Shown here: positions 45,278 to 59,127 of the stretch, piece by piece
Numbering within the stretch: position 1 is the first letter of the stretch
How the letters are laid out: each line of letters starts with the position of its first letter
Origin: Costus lasius
Taxonomy: Eukaryota; Streptophyta; Magnoliopsida; Zingiberales; Costaceae
Length of the DNA: 64,000 bases
Assembly (NCBI GenBank): GCA_027563935.2
Contig: CM050448.1
Coordinates: forward strand, 120,826,493-120,890,492
Direction of reading: 5' to 3'
Notes under the pieces: generated by a model
What the model saw: only the letters and a program-made list of their open reading frames with translations
Databases searched by the model: none
Told to the model about the DNA's origin: nothing
Translations under genes and position numbers: made by a program

Positions 45278-48200
45278 GGTGAACCATGGTAGTAACAAAT
45301 ATAGTGATAGATAGAGAAGTCAATTAGGAAATATGATAATCTAAAATTGAGAGGATTTGATGAATCCATCATCCAACATTAGCAGGTTGTATACCCTTCC
45401 ATATTTACTTACACAAACAACATTGTGATCAGACATACACATATCAACTCTGATTTTACACTTTTACTTTGTGAAAGATTTTGTTAAAGCTGAAGTTGTT
45501 TAAAATATCGTCTTACATTATCATATTTATCTTTGCCCACTTTAGAGACGGTGGTGGCATGGAGGACTCTGATGGAACAGTTTCAAGTGTTGCCCAGTGC
45601 ATAGAGCAGTTGCGACGAAGTTCTACAACGGCTCAAGAGAAAGAGAACTCATTGAAACTTCTACTAAACCTTATTGAAACTCGTGATAATTCTTTTGGTG
45701 CTGTTGGATCACATTCCCAGGCAGTTCCAGCTCTTGTTGCTCTTCTGAGGTCAGGTTCACTGGAAATAAAGATTCTGGCAGCTTCAGTTTTAGGATCTCT
45801 TTGTAAGGAGGAAGATCTGAGGAGAAAGGTATTACTTGGTGGTTGTATTCCTCCGCTGCTTGCTCTCCTAAAATCCAGCTCAGTTGAGGGCCAAACTGAA
45901 GCTGCAAAAACTATTTATGCTGTTTCCCTGGGTGGAACAAAGGACCATGTTGGATCAAAAATTTTCTCTACTGAAAGAGTGGTTCCTGTCTTATGGGATC
46001 AGCTGAAAAATTTCCCTAGGAATGGAACTGTAGTTGATGCTTTGCTTAGTGGAGCACTAAAGAACTTAGCCAAGACAACAGAAGGATTTTGTTCAGCAAC
46101 TATAGAATCTGGAGGAGTGGAGATTCTTCTGAAGTTGGTTGCTTCCGGCCAGACAAGTACCCTAGCAAATGCCTGCCATCTTTTAGGATACATAATGATG
46201 GAAGATGCATCAGTTTGCTCCCAACTTTTAGCTGCAGAATCCATAAAGCAATTGCTCAAGTTTCTTGGACCGGATAATGAATCTTCTATAAGAGCTGAAG
46301 CTGCAGGTGCTCTTAAATCTCTCTCTGCCCAATGCAAGGAAGCTAGACATGTGATTGTTAACTCAAATGGTATCCCTGCTTTAATAAATGCTACTATAGC
46401 TCCATCAAAAGAATTTATGCAAGGAGAATCTGCACAGGCATTGCAGGAAAATGCAATGTGTGCATTGGCAAACATATCTGGTGGGTTGTCATCTGTCATT
46501 TCCAGCCTGGGTGAGAGTCTTGAATCATGCTCTTCGTCTGCACAGATTGCTGACACACTTGGGGCTTTGGCTTCAGCATTAATGATCTATGACTTAAATG
46601 CTGACTCTACCAGGGCATCAGACCCTTTCATCATTGAGGAGATATTGGTGCAACAGTTTAAAACAAAGGTGCAACATCTTGTACAGGAACGTGCTATTGA
46701 AGCTATGGCTAGTTTGTATAGCAATACGATTCTCTCAAAGAATCTTACAAATTCGGAAGCAAAACGTTTGCTTGTTGGTTTGATAACAATGACCACAAAT
46801 GATGCACAGGATGAACTTGTCAAATCTCTCCTTGCCCTCTGCAACAAAGAATGTAGCCTATGGCAAGCTTTGCAGGGCCGTGAGGGTGTTCAACTTTTGA
46901 TATCACTTCTTGGCCTATCGTCAGAACAACAACAGGAATGTTCAGTTGCTTTGCTTTGTCTTTTATCCCATGATAATGATGAAAGTAAATGGGCCATAAC
47001 TGCTGCTGGAGGAATACCACCTCTTGTTCAAATCTTAGAAACAGGATCCTCAAAGGCAAAAGAAGATTCAGCAACAATCCTTGGCAACCTTTGTAACCAT
47101 AGTGAAGACATAAGAGCATGTGTTGAAAGTGCCGATGCCGTTCCTGCTTTACTATGGCTTCTGAAAAACGGAAGTGACAATGGGAAAGAAATTGCATCGA
47201 AGACGTTGAACCATCTTATACACAAGTCAGATACTGGTACTATCAGTCAGTTGTCAGCTCTACTAACAAGTGATCAGCCAGAGTCCAAAACTTACGTTTT
47301 GGATGCATTAAGAAGTTTGCTTTCAGTAGCACCTCTTAATGACATCTTGCGGGAAGGAAGTGCTGCAAATGATGCCATTGAGACTATGATTAAAATCTTG
47401 ACCTCCTCGAGGGAAGAAACTCAAGCCAAATCAGCATCAACGCTAGCAGCCCTGTTTCATTGCCGCAAGGACTTGAGAGAAACTCATTTTGCAGTGAAGA
47501 CTTTTTGGTCTGTCATGAAGCTACTTAATGTGGAGTCTGAAAAAGTTTTGTTGGCGGCTTCATGCTGCCTTGCTGCTATTTTTCTTTCGGTTAAGCAAAA
47601 CAAGGAGATCGCTGCAGTTGCTAAAGATGCATATGCTCCTCTAATTCGGCTTGCTAACTATCCCATTCTTGAAGTGGCAGAGCAGTCAACACGTGCTTTG
47701 GCTAACCTTCTTATGGATTATGAAGTTTCTAACCAAGCAATTCCTGAGGCGATTATATCTCCTGCTACACGAGTTCTGAAGCATGGTACAATGGATGGCA
47801 AAACACATGCAGCTGCTGCAGTTGCACGCCTTTTCCAGGATCGCTCTATTGATCAAGCTTCAACAGATAACATCAATCGTGCTGGAACAGTTCTTGCTCT
47901 CACTGCCCTTTTGGAATCTGCTACTATTGAAGCTGCTGCTACATCAGAAGCTCTTGATGCTCTGGTCACATTATCAAGATCAAAAGGATCAGCAGAGCAT
48001 ATAAAACCTACATGGGCAGTTCTTGCTGAATATCCCCATACAATAATCCCTTTGTTTTCTTGTGTAGCTGATGGAACGCCTTTATTACAAGATAAAGCTA
48101 TAGAGATATTGTCAAGACTCTGCCATGACCAACAATCTGTACTAGGAAGCATAATATGTGAGACATCAGGATGTGTGGCATCAATTGCAAGACGAGTGAT

Positions 48201-51200
48201 TGGGTCCGACAAATTTAAGGTTAAAGTTGGGGGAAGTGCTCTTCTTATTTGTGCTGCTAAAGAACAAACCCAAAAGTTTATGGAAGCCTTAAACGAGTCA
48301 AGCTTATGCTCTCATCTAGTCCATTCTCTTGTTGGCATGCTGCATTCTACAAATTATTTTGTGGACCAAAGAGATGGTCTTGACAGTATGGATATAAGCA
48401 TGTATAGACATTCTAAAGGGCAAACAAGCAATGGTGAAGATGGATGTAGCACATCTATCATTTCCAGTAATATGATTGCGACTTGGCTACTTTCTACTCT
48501 TGCAACTTGTGATAATGGAACTAAATCAACAATAATGGAAGCTGGAGCGGTGGAAATTCTGACAGACAAGATATCTCAGTATGCTTTGCTATCTATTAAG
48601 GTAAATGATCAATGAAGCAGAGGGCTTTTTCTTTGTTTTTCTCCAGAGGCTGTAGCCAATCATAGGTTGACCATATCATCACCTTTTATGCTACTTTTGT
48701 ATGTCATTACTTGTCTATAGTCCTGTGGTTAGTCTTCAAGCTGATACTAACTTTGTGAATGATTGCAGAGTGATTCTAAAGAAGAAAATACCGCATGGGT
48801 TTGTGCTCTACTCCTGGCTATTCTATTTCTAGACAGAGAGATCATACGGGCAAATGCAACAATGCATTCTATTCCAGTTCTTGCAAGTTTATTGAGATCA
48901 GAAGACACTGTAAACAGATATTTTGCAGCTCAAGCTTTGACAAGTCTGGTCTCTAATGGTAGTAGAGGAACATTGCTTGCTGTTGCTAATACTGGTGCAG
49001 CTATCGGGCTTATTTCTTTACTTGGATGTGCTGAGAGTGATATAGCTGATCTTCTAGACTTAGCAGATGAATTCTTTCTAGTGCGAAATCCAGAGCAAAT
49101 TGCATTGGAGAAATTATTCAGAGTTGATGACATAAAGAATGGAGCCACTTCACGGAAATCTATACCAGTACTTGTGGACTTACTCAAACCAATCCCAGAC
49201 CGACCAGGTGCACCCTTTCTAGCACTGGGTCTCCTAAAACAGCTAGCTATAGACAACCCATCAAACATGCAGGTAATGGTTGAATCCGGAGCTCTGGAGG
49301 CAATCACTAGGTACCTTTCCCTTGGCCCACAAGATGCAACAGAAGAAGCTGCCACTGATTTGCTTGGTATTCTGTTTGGCACTGCTGAAATACGGCGACA
49401 TGAATCTGCCTTCGGTGCTGTTAATCAACTTGTGGCAGTCTTACGTTTGGGAGGAAGAAATTCCAGGTTCAGTGCAGCTAAAGCATTAGAGAGCTTGTTT
49501 CTTGCTGATCATGTAAGGAATGGAGATACAGCCCGCCAAGCTGTTAAACCACTCGTCGAAATTCTAAACACTGGTTCGGAGAGGGAGCAACATGCTGCTA
49601 TATCTGCATTAGTGAGGCTTCTCTGTGATAATCCATCAAGAGCTCTAGCTGTTGCAGATGTTGAGATGAATGCAGTGGATGTCCTTTGCCGGATTCTATC
49701 TTCAAATTGTTCACTGGAACTAAAAGGGAATTCTGCTGAGTTATGTTGTGTGCTTTTTGGAAATATAAGAATAAGGTCTACATTGGCTGCAGCACGTTGT
49801 GTTGAGCCTCTGGTGTCTCTATTAGCAACCGATGTTAGTCCTGCTCAGCATTCAGTGGTTAGGGCGTTAGATAAGCTCTTAGATGATGAACAATTGGCAG
49901 AACTTGTTGCTGCGCATGGTGCAGTTGTCCCTCTTGTTAATCTGCTATTTGGTAAAAATTATGAACTGCATGAGACAGTTGCTAGAACCTTGGTGAAGTT
50001 AGGGAGGGACAGACCAGCTTGCAAGTTGGAAATGGTAAATTCTGGTGTTATTGAAAATCTGCTCTCCGTCCTTAATGAAGCTCCTGATTTTCTGTGTGTT
50101 GCATCTGCTGAGCTACTTCGTATATTGACTAATAATTCTAACATCGCTAGAAGTCCTTCTGCTGCAAAGGTTGTTGAACCACTTTTCTCGCTTCTAACAA
50201 GGCCAGAAATCAGTCCTGATGGACAGCACAGTGTGCTTCAGGTTCTTGTAAATATTTTGGAGCATCCTCAGTGTCGAGCTGATTATCATCTAACACCTCA
50301 ACAGGCTCTTGAACCAGTTATTGCCTTGTTGGATTCACCGATTCAAGCAGTTCAACAACTGGCTTCAGAGCTCTTATCAATTCTCCTACTGGAGGAACAC
50401 CTTCAGAAGGATGCAGTCACTGAGCAAGCAATTGGCCCCCTTGTTCAACTTCTTGGATCAGGTGTCCCTATTATTCAGCAGAGAGTAATCAAAGCTCTGG
50501 CAAACATTGTATTAATCTGGCCAAACACAATTGCTAAAGAAGGTGGAGTATACGAGTTGTCTAAAGTCATATTGCAAGCAGACCCTCCGTTGCCTCATGC
50601 TATATGGGAATCTGCTGCTAATATCTTGTCTAGCGTTTTGCAATATAGTACTGAATATTTTCTGGAAGTTCCGGTGGCTGTTCTAGTCCAACTGCTTCAC
50701 TCTGGAACAGAAAATACGGTTGTTGGTGCTCTTAATGCACTCCTTGTCCTAGAAAGTGATGACTCAACCAGTGCAGCAGCAATGGCAGAAAGTGGTGCTA
50801 TAGAAGCGCTATTGGAACTTCTAAGGAATCATCAGTGTGAAGAAACTGCAGCAAGATTACTGGAAACATTGTTGAACAATGTAAAAATTAGAGAAACAAA
50901 AGCTGCTAAATCTGCCATATCACCATTGTCAATGTATCTTTTAGATCCACAAACACAATCCCAGCAGGGAAGGTTGCTTGCAGCGCTTTCTTTGGGTGAT
51001 CTTTTCCAGAGTGAAAGTCTTGCTCGAAGTGCTGATGCTGTTTCAGCATGTCGAGCACTGGTAAATCTTCTTGAAGATCAACCAAGTGAAGAAACAAAAG
51101 TAGTTGCACTATGTGCTCTACAGAACCTTGTGATGTGTAGTAGATCTAACAAGAGAGCTGTTGCAGAATCTGGTGGTGTTCAAGTTGTGCTGGACCTTAT

Positions 51201-54200
51201 AAACTCCAGCAATACTGATACATCTGTTCAGGCAGCAATGTTTGTTAAACTTCTCTTCTCAAATCACACTATACAAGAATACGCTTCTAGCGAAACTGTG
51301 AGAGCAATTACTGGTAAGGTTTCAAGACGTCTTTCACTATGTTTAGAAGCTATTTAATGAATTTATGTTGACTAGAAGGATAAATCCAGCTTTGTATTCA
51401 TCTTTCTCTATGATAATTAGGTACAAGTAGGCTTATGTTTTTCTTCAGTCTTTTTTATATATTATGTAGGATCTGAACTATAATTTTATATTTTGTTCTT
51501 TCATTTGGTTTGAAATTGTTAAAATTTAAAAAAGATATAGAAGTTGAAAAAGATTGTAAGATCAACTATAGGAAGTCTAGAGCAATATCACTTCTATGAC
51601 AACGGTACTTCATATCTTTGTATTCACCATCATGTATGCCAATAACTTAATATGTATGTTTATCTACCACCAGATACTAATTGCTTGACGGATATTGGTC
51701 CCGTCCTTGATCAAGCAAATTAATCAATATATGGTCATGTTATGTATAATCATGTAGGTAGTTACTGCAAATGTTGACAAAGACCAATTTTAATATGGAA
51801 CATACAACAAGACATTTCATGTTATGTAATATTGTCAATAGCATGACCTCGATCAAGAAAATTAAACAATATATATGATATTTCCAAATTGGTGGTATAG
51901 TTGGTTGATTAGTCCAAATAAGATCTGATATAAGATAGTTCGGAAGATAAAGGAAATGGTAAAAAGACTATAGGAAATATTGCAATGTCCCTTTTCTATA
52001 CGGAAGGGAATGACTTCAAATAATATAGGCAATCGATTAGTATGCTAACCATAAACAAGTTCTCCCTTGGGCAATCATTCTACAGTTATCAGAAGAAACC
52101 TTTGCTTTACAAATTATGCTATTCAAATGCGATGCTTCTCGTATGGAAAATCCTTTCAACTAATTTATAGAATATGATGAACCCATACTTTTGGTTATTT
52201 CTGTGTATTGAATCAGGAGATAGTATGTTGCATAACATGCAAACAAACATTTTTGGCTGAATGTCTCTAATGTAAGACGAGCTCTTCATTTCCTTTTAAG
52301 ATGCAAAATATGCATGTAAAAAATATCCCAACTGATATCTCTTTCTAAAAAAATGGGCATCCCATGAGGATTTAATCATTTAATAGAATATTTGCGTATG
52401 TATAAGTTGGTGACTTCTTGCGAACCTTGAAATGTGGACTTCTCTATTCACTTCTCTGACAAACTTCATTACCTGTAACTGAAATTGTATCAAAGGAAAT
52501 TGCTGGTATCATTCAACAGGAGAGCTGGTTATTTTGGTGAAATAATGCTTATTGTAGTTGAAATGTTATAGTATCTTCTTTCTTCAATATTTAATCACTC
52601 GTTTTGATACCAAACAGCTGCTATCGAAAAGGATTTATGGGCCTCCGGAAGTGTGAATGAGGAATATCTAAAAGCTCTAAATGCACTGCTTAGCAATTTC
52701 CCCCGTCTGAGAGCCACTGAACCTGCTACATTGAGTATTCCCCATCTTGTAACATCCCTCAAAACTGGCTCTGAAGCAGCTCAGGAAGCAGCACTGGATT
52801 CCTTGTATCTTCTTAGGCAGGCATGGAATGCATGCCCAGCTGAAGTTTTCAAAGCCCAATCAGTTGCTGCGTCAGAGGCTATTCCTTTACTGCAATACTT
52901 GATTCAGTCTGGCCCGCCTCGGTTTCAGGAAAAAGGTGAACTTCTCTTGCAGTGTTTACCTGGCACACTTACTGTGACGATAAAGCGTGCGAGCAATTTG
53001 AAGCAGTCAGTGGGAAACCCCAGTGTTTTCTGCAAACTTACACTCGGCAACCATCCACCTAGACTAACAAAGGTAACATGCAGTAACTTGTAAATTATCA
53101 TAAAAAAATCTACGCATACTCTTGAATGTTTATATATTATCCATGGCTTTGTTCCACAAGTGAACATTGATAAGAATATTAGATAATGAATACACCAAAC
53201 TTCTGTGTTTAATATCATTACCTTGAATCTTGCATATCCTCAAAGTTTCAACTATAGCTATCAATAATTTTGACTTATTTCACTCAGCGATGGTTATTTA
53301 CCAATGTTGACATCCTCGCATCCCTTAGTTTTCTAATTGAATTTATCATACTTAAGATCTCACGTCATAGGCAGATCTACATGATCTACAGCAATTGCTC
53401 CAATAGATTCTTGGAAAAGTACAAGTCCTTGCTATATATAATTGATTGCATTAGCTCTATAACGTTTGTTTGTGATCGTCCTCCCATAGATTTATAGTGT
53501 CATACTCACGGATTGAGAAAACTGAGGACAAGGGATCCGTATACCATGTTATGCCCAAATTGATATGTATTGGACACATCTTTTGGTACATACTAGTGCC
53601 TTAAGCCATGGTATTCGCATAAGAATTCTAATTCCAAAGCATGCTTCTTTTGAGATAAGAGTACACTTTTAGAGTTGTATGTAATTTCAATCGCAAGCAA
53701 GTACTATGGTTTTTCAAGATCTTTCATAATAAACTTTTTCTCTAGATGCTTTTAAAAGCAATAATGCCCTCCATGTCACTAGAAGAATATTATCGATATT
53801 TACTACCAAAATAATGATATCATATGTACCTTCTCGAATAAAGATGAAGTAATTAACCTACTATATCAAAGACCAATACTAGTAGCCTCTTACTCAAATT
53901 TATAAAACCAAGCACTAGGGTTATGCTTTAGTCCATAAATTTCATTCTTGAGTTTATATGCACATGATTGCCCTATTAAACAACCTAATCTAGATATAAA
54001 GTAATGCCCCCTCCGTGTCACTAGAAGAATATTATCAATATTTACTACCAAAATAATGATACCATAAGTACCTTGTAGAATAAAGATAAAGTAATTAGCC
54101 TTACTACATCAAAGACCAATATTGGTAGCCTCCTACTCAAATTTATAAAACCAAGCACTAAAGCTACATAAATTTCATTCTTGACTTTATGCACATGATT

Positions 54201-55846
54201 GCCCAAACAACCTAATATAGATATAAAGTTGATGATGTATACTTGGGAGCAAACAATTTCTCCTTGTTATCCATTGTCTCCATCTTGATGTTTGTAAATT
54301 GTATATATTGCATTAAGTTATATAGAGCAGCTATTGCTAACCTCATGGTTTTAAATTTAGTTTCATACCTATACCAATCTATTGTTAGACCGATACGATA
54401 TGGTTGGATTGGTACATACGGCATGTATCAAGCGGATCAAGTTTTAAAATCTTCCCAACCTATAATTGGTAGAATTAATCCAAAGTTTTCACTCTACATA
54501 TAGGTAAGAATGTTTTGAAATGGTTAACAGTTAACATCATATATCTAGTAAAACCTTTTGCAAAAGTCTGTTGAATCCATTAATCTACTTGATAGTAAAT
54601 ATCGATTGATATGTTATAAGTTTAATACCAAGAAGAGAGGCAAGATCCCTAATACTTATAGAAATCAATACCTGCAAGAGGATTAGTATAGCCTTCTATG
54701 CAAAAAGGAGTAGATAAATAACTTAAGATAAATGATGAAAATGTGGATGTATATAAGATATATGAAGTGATCAATAGCAAATCTTTTTTTCTTTTGCAAA
54801 GCACAATAGGAAGATTTAGATCAAACTATGGCCCTGTTTGGGGCTACTCTACATTTGTAGCCCATGCTAGTCTGCGCTAGGCAGTGGGAGCAGAGAAGTA
54901 GAAGCTAAAGTTAGGCATTTGAAGGCATATCATTGCTAGCGTTGGATAGGGGAGAGGTGAGGAGTTGGTTGCTGTGTTTGGAGAGGGGAGGGAGTGCCCG
55001 TCACCGATTGCTAGGGGGGAGGAGCTTGCGATTGCCGATTGCCGCATGAAGAACCTATGGTTGTCAATTGCCTGAGGGAAGAGCCTGGTCGTTGTTGTTG
55101 GGGAGCAGGGATAAGGTGCGCATGGGGTGTTGGTCACCGGTCATGGGGGGTGGAGAGGAGAGGGGGAAAAACATGGTTGCTGGGGAAGAGCCTGCACATG
55201 CCAAGAGGCTAGTTAGGGGATCCCATGTAGGGAGACTCATGGCATAGGATGGTAGTTGGGATTGTGTGCAGGGAGACTTGTCATAGGGAGGGGTGCTTCT
55301 CGTGTAGAACTTCGGAACTTCTCAATTCCTACACCCCAAACACCGAGCTTCTTTAAAATTTTACTACTTTGTGCCCACACAACAATGCAACCCACCTATG
55401 TGCTTGGTAGCAACTCTTAAGCAGAAGGTGATGCTAAGATTGTGTTTGTCGAGATTACCTATAAAAGTGGAAAGGGCTTGCGCGATGAAGATACTAGCTA
55501 AAGAGTGGTAAATATCAGACTATCATGGGGTCAAATGTCGGAGAAAGTGGCATGGTATAAATGGTGATATTAGAGAAAAGATAGACTAAGTTTATGGAGT
55601 GGTAGTATAAAAAGAATGTAAAATAACATTAACATAGCAATAATTAGGACGAGATAACATATCTTAACAAATAACTCTTTTGAACATGGGAGTGCCTAAC
55701 TAAATTACATTGAATTGAATGAGAACTAAGGGATTAAGCCTGGATAAAGGTGTTAGAGGGGAATTTGTCCTAAAATAACAAATGTAAAATAGGACACTCG
55801 CCCATGGATACTGTTGTAATAATTTCTCCAAAAACATTATTATGTG

Positions 55847-55919
<73 letters not shown>

Positions 55920-58900
55920 GTGCCATTAAGCCTTCACGGGTTAAATCCAACTACATGCAATTATCACTTTCGGAGTATAGACATCTTTCATGCCCAGCTT
56001 GTAAGAAATCTGGTTAAACTTAGTCCTTGGTAAAAATGTTAGTTAATTGATCTCCACTTGAGGCATAGGATATTGATCAATTTACTCAAAATAGCTTATC
56101 TCACAAAATGACAATCAACCTCTATGTGTTTAGTTCTTTTATGAAAAGCTGGATTCTTTATGGATTGCTAATTGATTATCACAAAATAAACTCATAGGTA
56201 ACTCTACATAAATATCAAATTATGATAAAAACAATGAAGTCACTTTATTTCATGAGTCATTGCTCTATATTCTACTTTGATCTTACAACCACACTTTGTT
56301 TTTTATTCTTCCATACAACCAAGTTACCACCAACAAAGGTGCAAAACCCTGGGATGGACTTTCTATCATCTATGTTCCTTGCATAGTCTCAACCTTGGTA
56401 TGCCCATTTCTAGAGAAGGCCCTTTCCTAGTGTTCATTTAATATGTTTAAGAATTCTAAGCACCGCGTGCTAATGACATAATTTTGGACTTTGTATGAAT
56501 TGGTTCATAATTCCCACTACATATGAAATGTCTGGCTGAGTGATAGTAAGATGAGTTTGCCAACACTCTAATTCTTCCATACTATACTATTGAGTTTTTC
56601 ATTTGGTATCATGGGTGCATCAGTTGATTTTGATTCAATCATCCCAATTTCCGTGAGTCAATCAAGTGCATTTTGCATTGTGAGAGAGAAACGATGCTAC
56701 CTCTATTGGCCACTTCAATAGTTTGTCAAGTCTCTTAAACAAAATTGAGAATGAAGATACTCCCTAGTCTCAATTATCCCTTACAGATCATTGTCAATCA
56801 CGAGGATATCATCAACATAGATAATTAATATCATAATGCCAGAGTTTGATTTCCGAATTAATATAGAATGATCTGAATTACTGTGACTAAATCCAACCAT
56901 AATTTGAGAGAATTTGCAAACCAAGCACTAGGACTTTGATTTAGTCTATAAATTGTCTTGTGCAACTATTACAAAATACTGGGAGAAACGTGTCCTAGCT
57001 AACAATGTCATTGATAAGTAGAGGTTTCAGATGAAATGAAGGCTCGAGCAACTTTTCAAATTGTTTACTTTGAAATATGGGTCTTAGTCTTGTACCCACC
57101 AAAGATGATCATTGCTATTTTTTTAACATTCATTGATGTTAAAAGGTAAACCACCAATCTCTATTTTCTTTACTTCTTAGGTCATGTTTCCCATTACTCC
57201 AAGAACTTATGTGTCTGAAAGACAAGCTAAGTCTTAGATCCATCAGATGGCATTTTTCTAGATACTCTAGGCCACAGAAAGGGTATCAAGATATGAAATG
57301 TGCATATGAAACATAATGAGTCATTTCTATGATGTCTTCTTTATGCTCAGGTATATTATTTGGTTGAGAAGTATAAAGGTATATAATGACAAGAAGTGGA
57401 AAAGAACTATGTTTTGCCAATGGCAAGAACTATAAGTATGTACAGTTTTTACATAAGTATAAAAGTGCCAATTTATTTCTTGAAAGAAAAATATGAATAC
57501 ATCTAGAATATTAAACATTCAATAAAAAAAGTAGCAATAACGAGAAATGTAGATATGGGATTAGGACCCTTTAAGAGTATAGTGTAGTAGCTAAAAGGGA
57601 GAGAGATATAGCTTTTACTTTGCTTGAGAAGAAATTGACGCATTGTGATTCTTGCCTAACTAACAAAACTCATAGATAAGGGATAAAAGAGACTGAAAAG
57701 ACAAATATTGTTTTGTTTAAGAGGTGAGAGATAACCCAAACAGCAGTGCAACTAGTATGGAGACTTCATAGTTGAAGAGATAGCAGGGAGAGTGGAAGGG
57801 GTCTGCTTGCAATGAGGTAGATACCATCAGAATCATATTTCCAATCAATCGTCACCTTCATTCACAAATACTGAATACAATTTGTAGGAAAAATAATTAC
57901 TAAACAATGGAAAATTTAGTAATAGCACTAATCGATAATATATTCATAGGAAGTGTACATCATGTAATGGAAGGTGAATATCACTTTTATTGAAATGTAC
58001 ATTATACTGTGGAAGGTGAAGATCAAATAAAAGTGTACATGTAGTGAGTCTATGATGGATAGCGATAAATCATTTTTTTTCATTTCTTGAATATCCAAGG
58101 AAAACATATGATGACCATTTGTTTGAGAAAAAGCCTTAAGAGTCAAAGTTCACGGAATAAAGGAGGGTAGGGATTGTCGAACTTGTCGGAAGTATAATAA
58201 CAAATGAAAAGGGATGAAACAATTGATGACTGGAGTAGCCTCTTACTCGACAACAGAAATAGTACTAATTGAAATTGAAGTAGGGTAGTAGCTTTTTGAG
58301 TGTTAGGAGCAATAGATGGGACATGGCAACTTGTGCATGTGAAGGCTGACTAAACTTTTGTCTACATACTATTTATTATTTAGTTAATATTGAAAAGTTA
58401 ATCTTATATAAACATTCGTTTGCCCCCACTGATCCTTAGGGTCCTCGATCCAGCTTTGAGTCAGTGCTCCTTTTGCTTGCTGAAATTTGTTCGGTATATT
58501 CATGTACTAATGTCTGATTCTGTCATTTTTTTTTTCTAGTTCATTTCAAAATAGAGCGATTACAACCTACTGGCAGATCTTTATGCTTAAGTATGAATCA
58601 GTGACTTGAGCACACAGATTGAGGATTAAACAAATGGAATGTTATATATACATGTGTAATTGTCAAAAGAGATGGAAATTTTTGACTTATCCGTGAACTT
58701 GCACGCCGCATATAGTTCTTGAATCTGGTACTTATTTTCTGCCATTTGCTATTCATCAGGTTGTGTCAACTGGTCCAACACCTGAATGGGATGAAGCTTT
58801 TGCATGGGCATTTGATAGTCCTCCAAAAGGCCAAAAGCTTCATATATCTTGCAAGAACAAGAGTAAACTTGGGAAGGTAGGAAAAGAACGAAAAGAACAT

Positions 58901-59127
58901 ATCTAGACGATCAATCTTATTATGCAATACGTTCCTTTGTGAACTTTTTGCTTTCTGTAACTCCTGACACATCTCATTTGGTTTGACAGAGTTCGTTTGG
59001 AAAAGTGACAATTCAGATTGATAGGGTGGTCATGTTGGGATCGGTTTCTGGAGAGTACACACTGCTACCTGAGAGCAAAAGCGGCCCTAGAAACCTCGAA
59101 ATCGAATTCCAGTGGTCAAACAAATAA
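43365..59127 (+). CDS. CSI1: CELLULOSE SYNTHASE INTERACTIVE 1 (ARM repeats + C2, 2124 aa)
   Basis: Links cellulose synthase complexes at the plasma membrane to cortical microtubules and so guides cellulose deposition. Coding exons: 43365-43429 (exon begins 43356), 45546-48600, 48769-51313, 52618-53072, 58760-58876, 58990-59127. Phases agree and sum to 2125 codons with the stop; Arabidopsis CSI1 is about 2150 aa. Seen: armadillo repeats from about residue 40 to 2000, including [38 protein letters not shown] and [20 protein letters not shown]; then a C-terminal C2 domain from about 2005 ([14 protein letters not shown] ... [23 protein letters not shown] at the end). The first coding exon supplies [20 protein letters not shown], joined through AG/A to [11 protein letters not shown]; the second Met matches MEDPDE in Arabidopsis. 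Sequence favours CSI1 over CSI3. Intron 4 (5.7 kb) holds copia fragments, yet splice sites are intact. Confidence 0.95.
43446..43541. repeat. Short tandem duplication in a CSI1 intron
   Basis: About 46 bp starting ttcggattttgtgtttataa at 43446 recurs at 43497, a 51-bp period, 16 bp after the donor of the first coding exon. The copies look identical. Confidence 0.85.
45251..45277. repeat. (TA)n microsatellite
   Basis: About 13 uninterrupted TA units in the CSI1 intron before the large second coding exon. Confidence 0.9.
53762..54228 (-). pseudogene. Tandemly duplicated Ty1/copia reverse transcriptase fragment
   Basis: Two diverged copies of about 240 and 227 bp (53762-54001 and 54002-54228) lie in CSI1 intron 4. 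On the - strand the first reads [19 protein letters not shown], the copia reverse transcriptase segment that precedes the catalytic YVDD, then stops and frameshifts, with a decayed catalytic site (VNIDNILLV). Both copies are broken relics without coding capacity. Duplication followed insertion or decay, because both copies share the same fragment borders. Confidence 0.65.
54831..55346. mobile_element. Possible MITE in CSI1 intron 4
   Basis: Starts GGCCCTGTTTGGGGCTAC; the right end read on the other strand gives GGTGTTTGGGGTGTAGG, an imperfect inverted match. The interior is G-rich on the + strand and unlike the surrounding AT-rich intron. No target duplication was found, so this is tentative. 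Confidence 0.3.
55847..55920. repeat. Compound (AT)n(AG)n microsatellite
   Basis: About 12 AT units followed by about 25 AG units with one interruption (aggg), within CSI1 intron 4. Likely polymorphic. Confidence 0.95.
55985..57000 (-). pseudogene. Ty1/copia pol relic (reverse transcriptase and RNase H)
   Basis: Read on the - strand in CSI1 intron 4. Around 56960-56880 a segment reads [14 protein letters not shown]; about 56820-56800 gives the catalytic YVDDILV after [10 protein letters not shown]; about 56343-56282 gives [19 protein letters not shown], the RNase H core; about 56190-56170 gives CDNQ; and KLGM follows near 56000. Order and spacing match copia pol. Frameshifts and stop codons break it throughout. 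No LTRs were found, so it is an old truncated copy. Confidence 0.75.
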
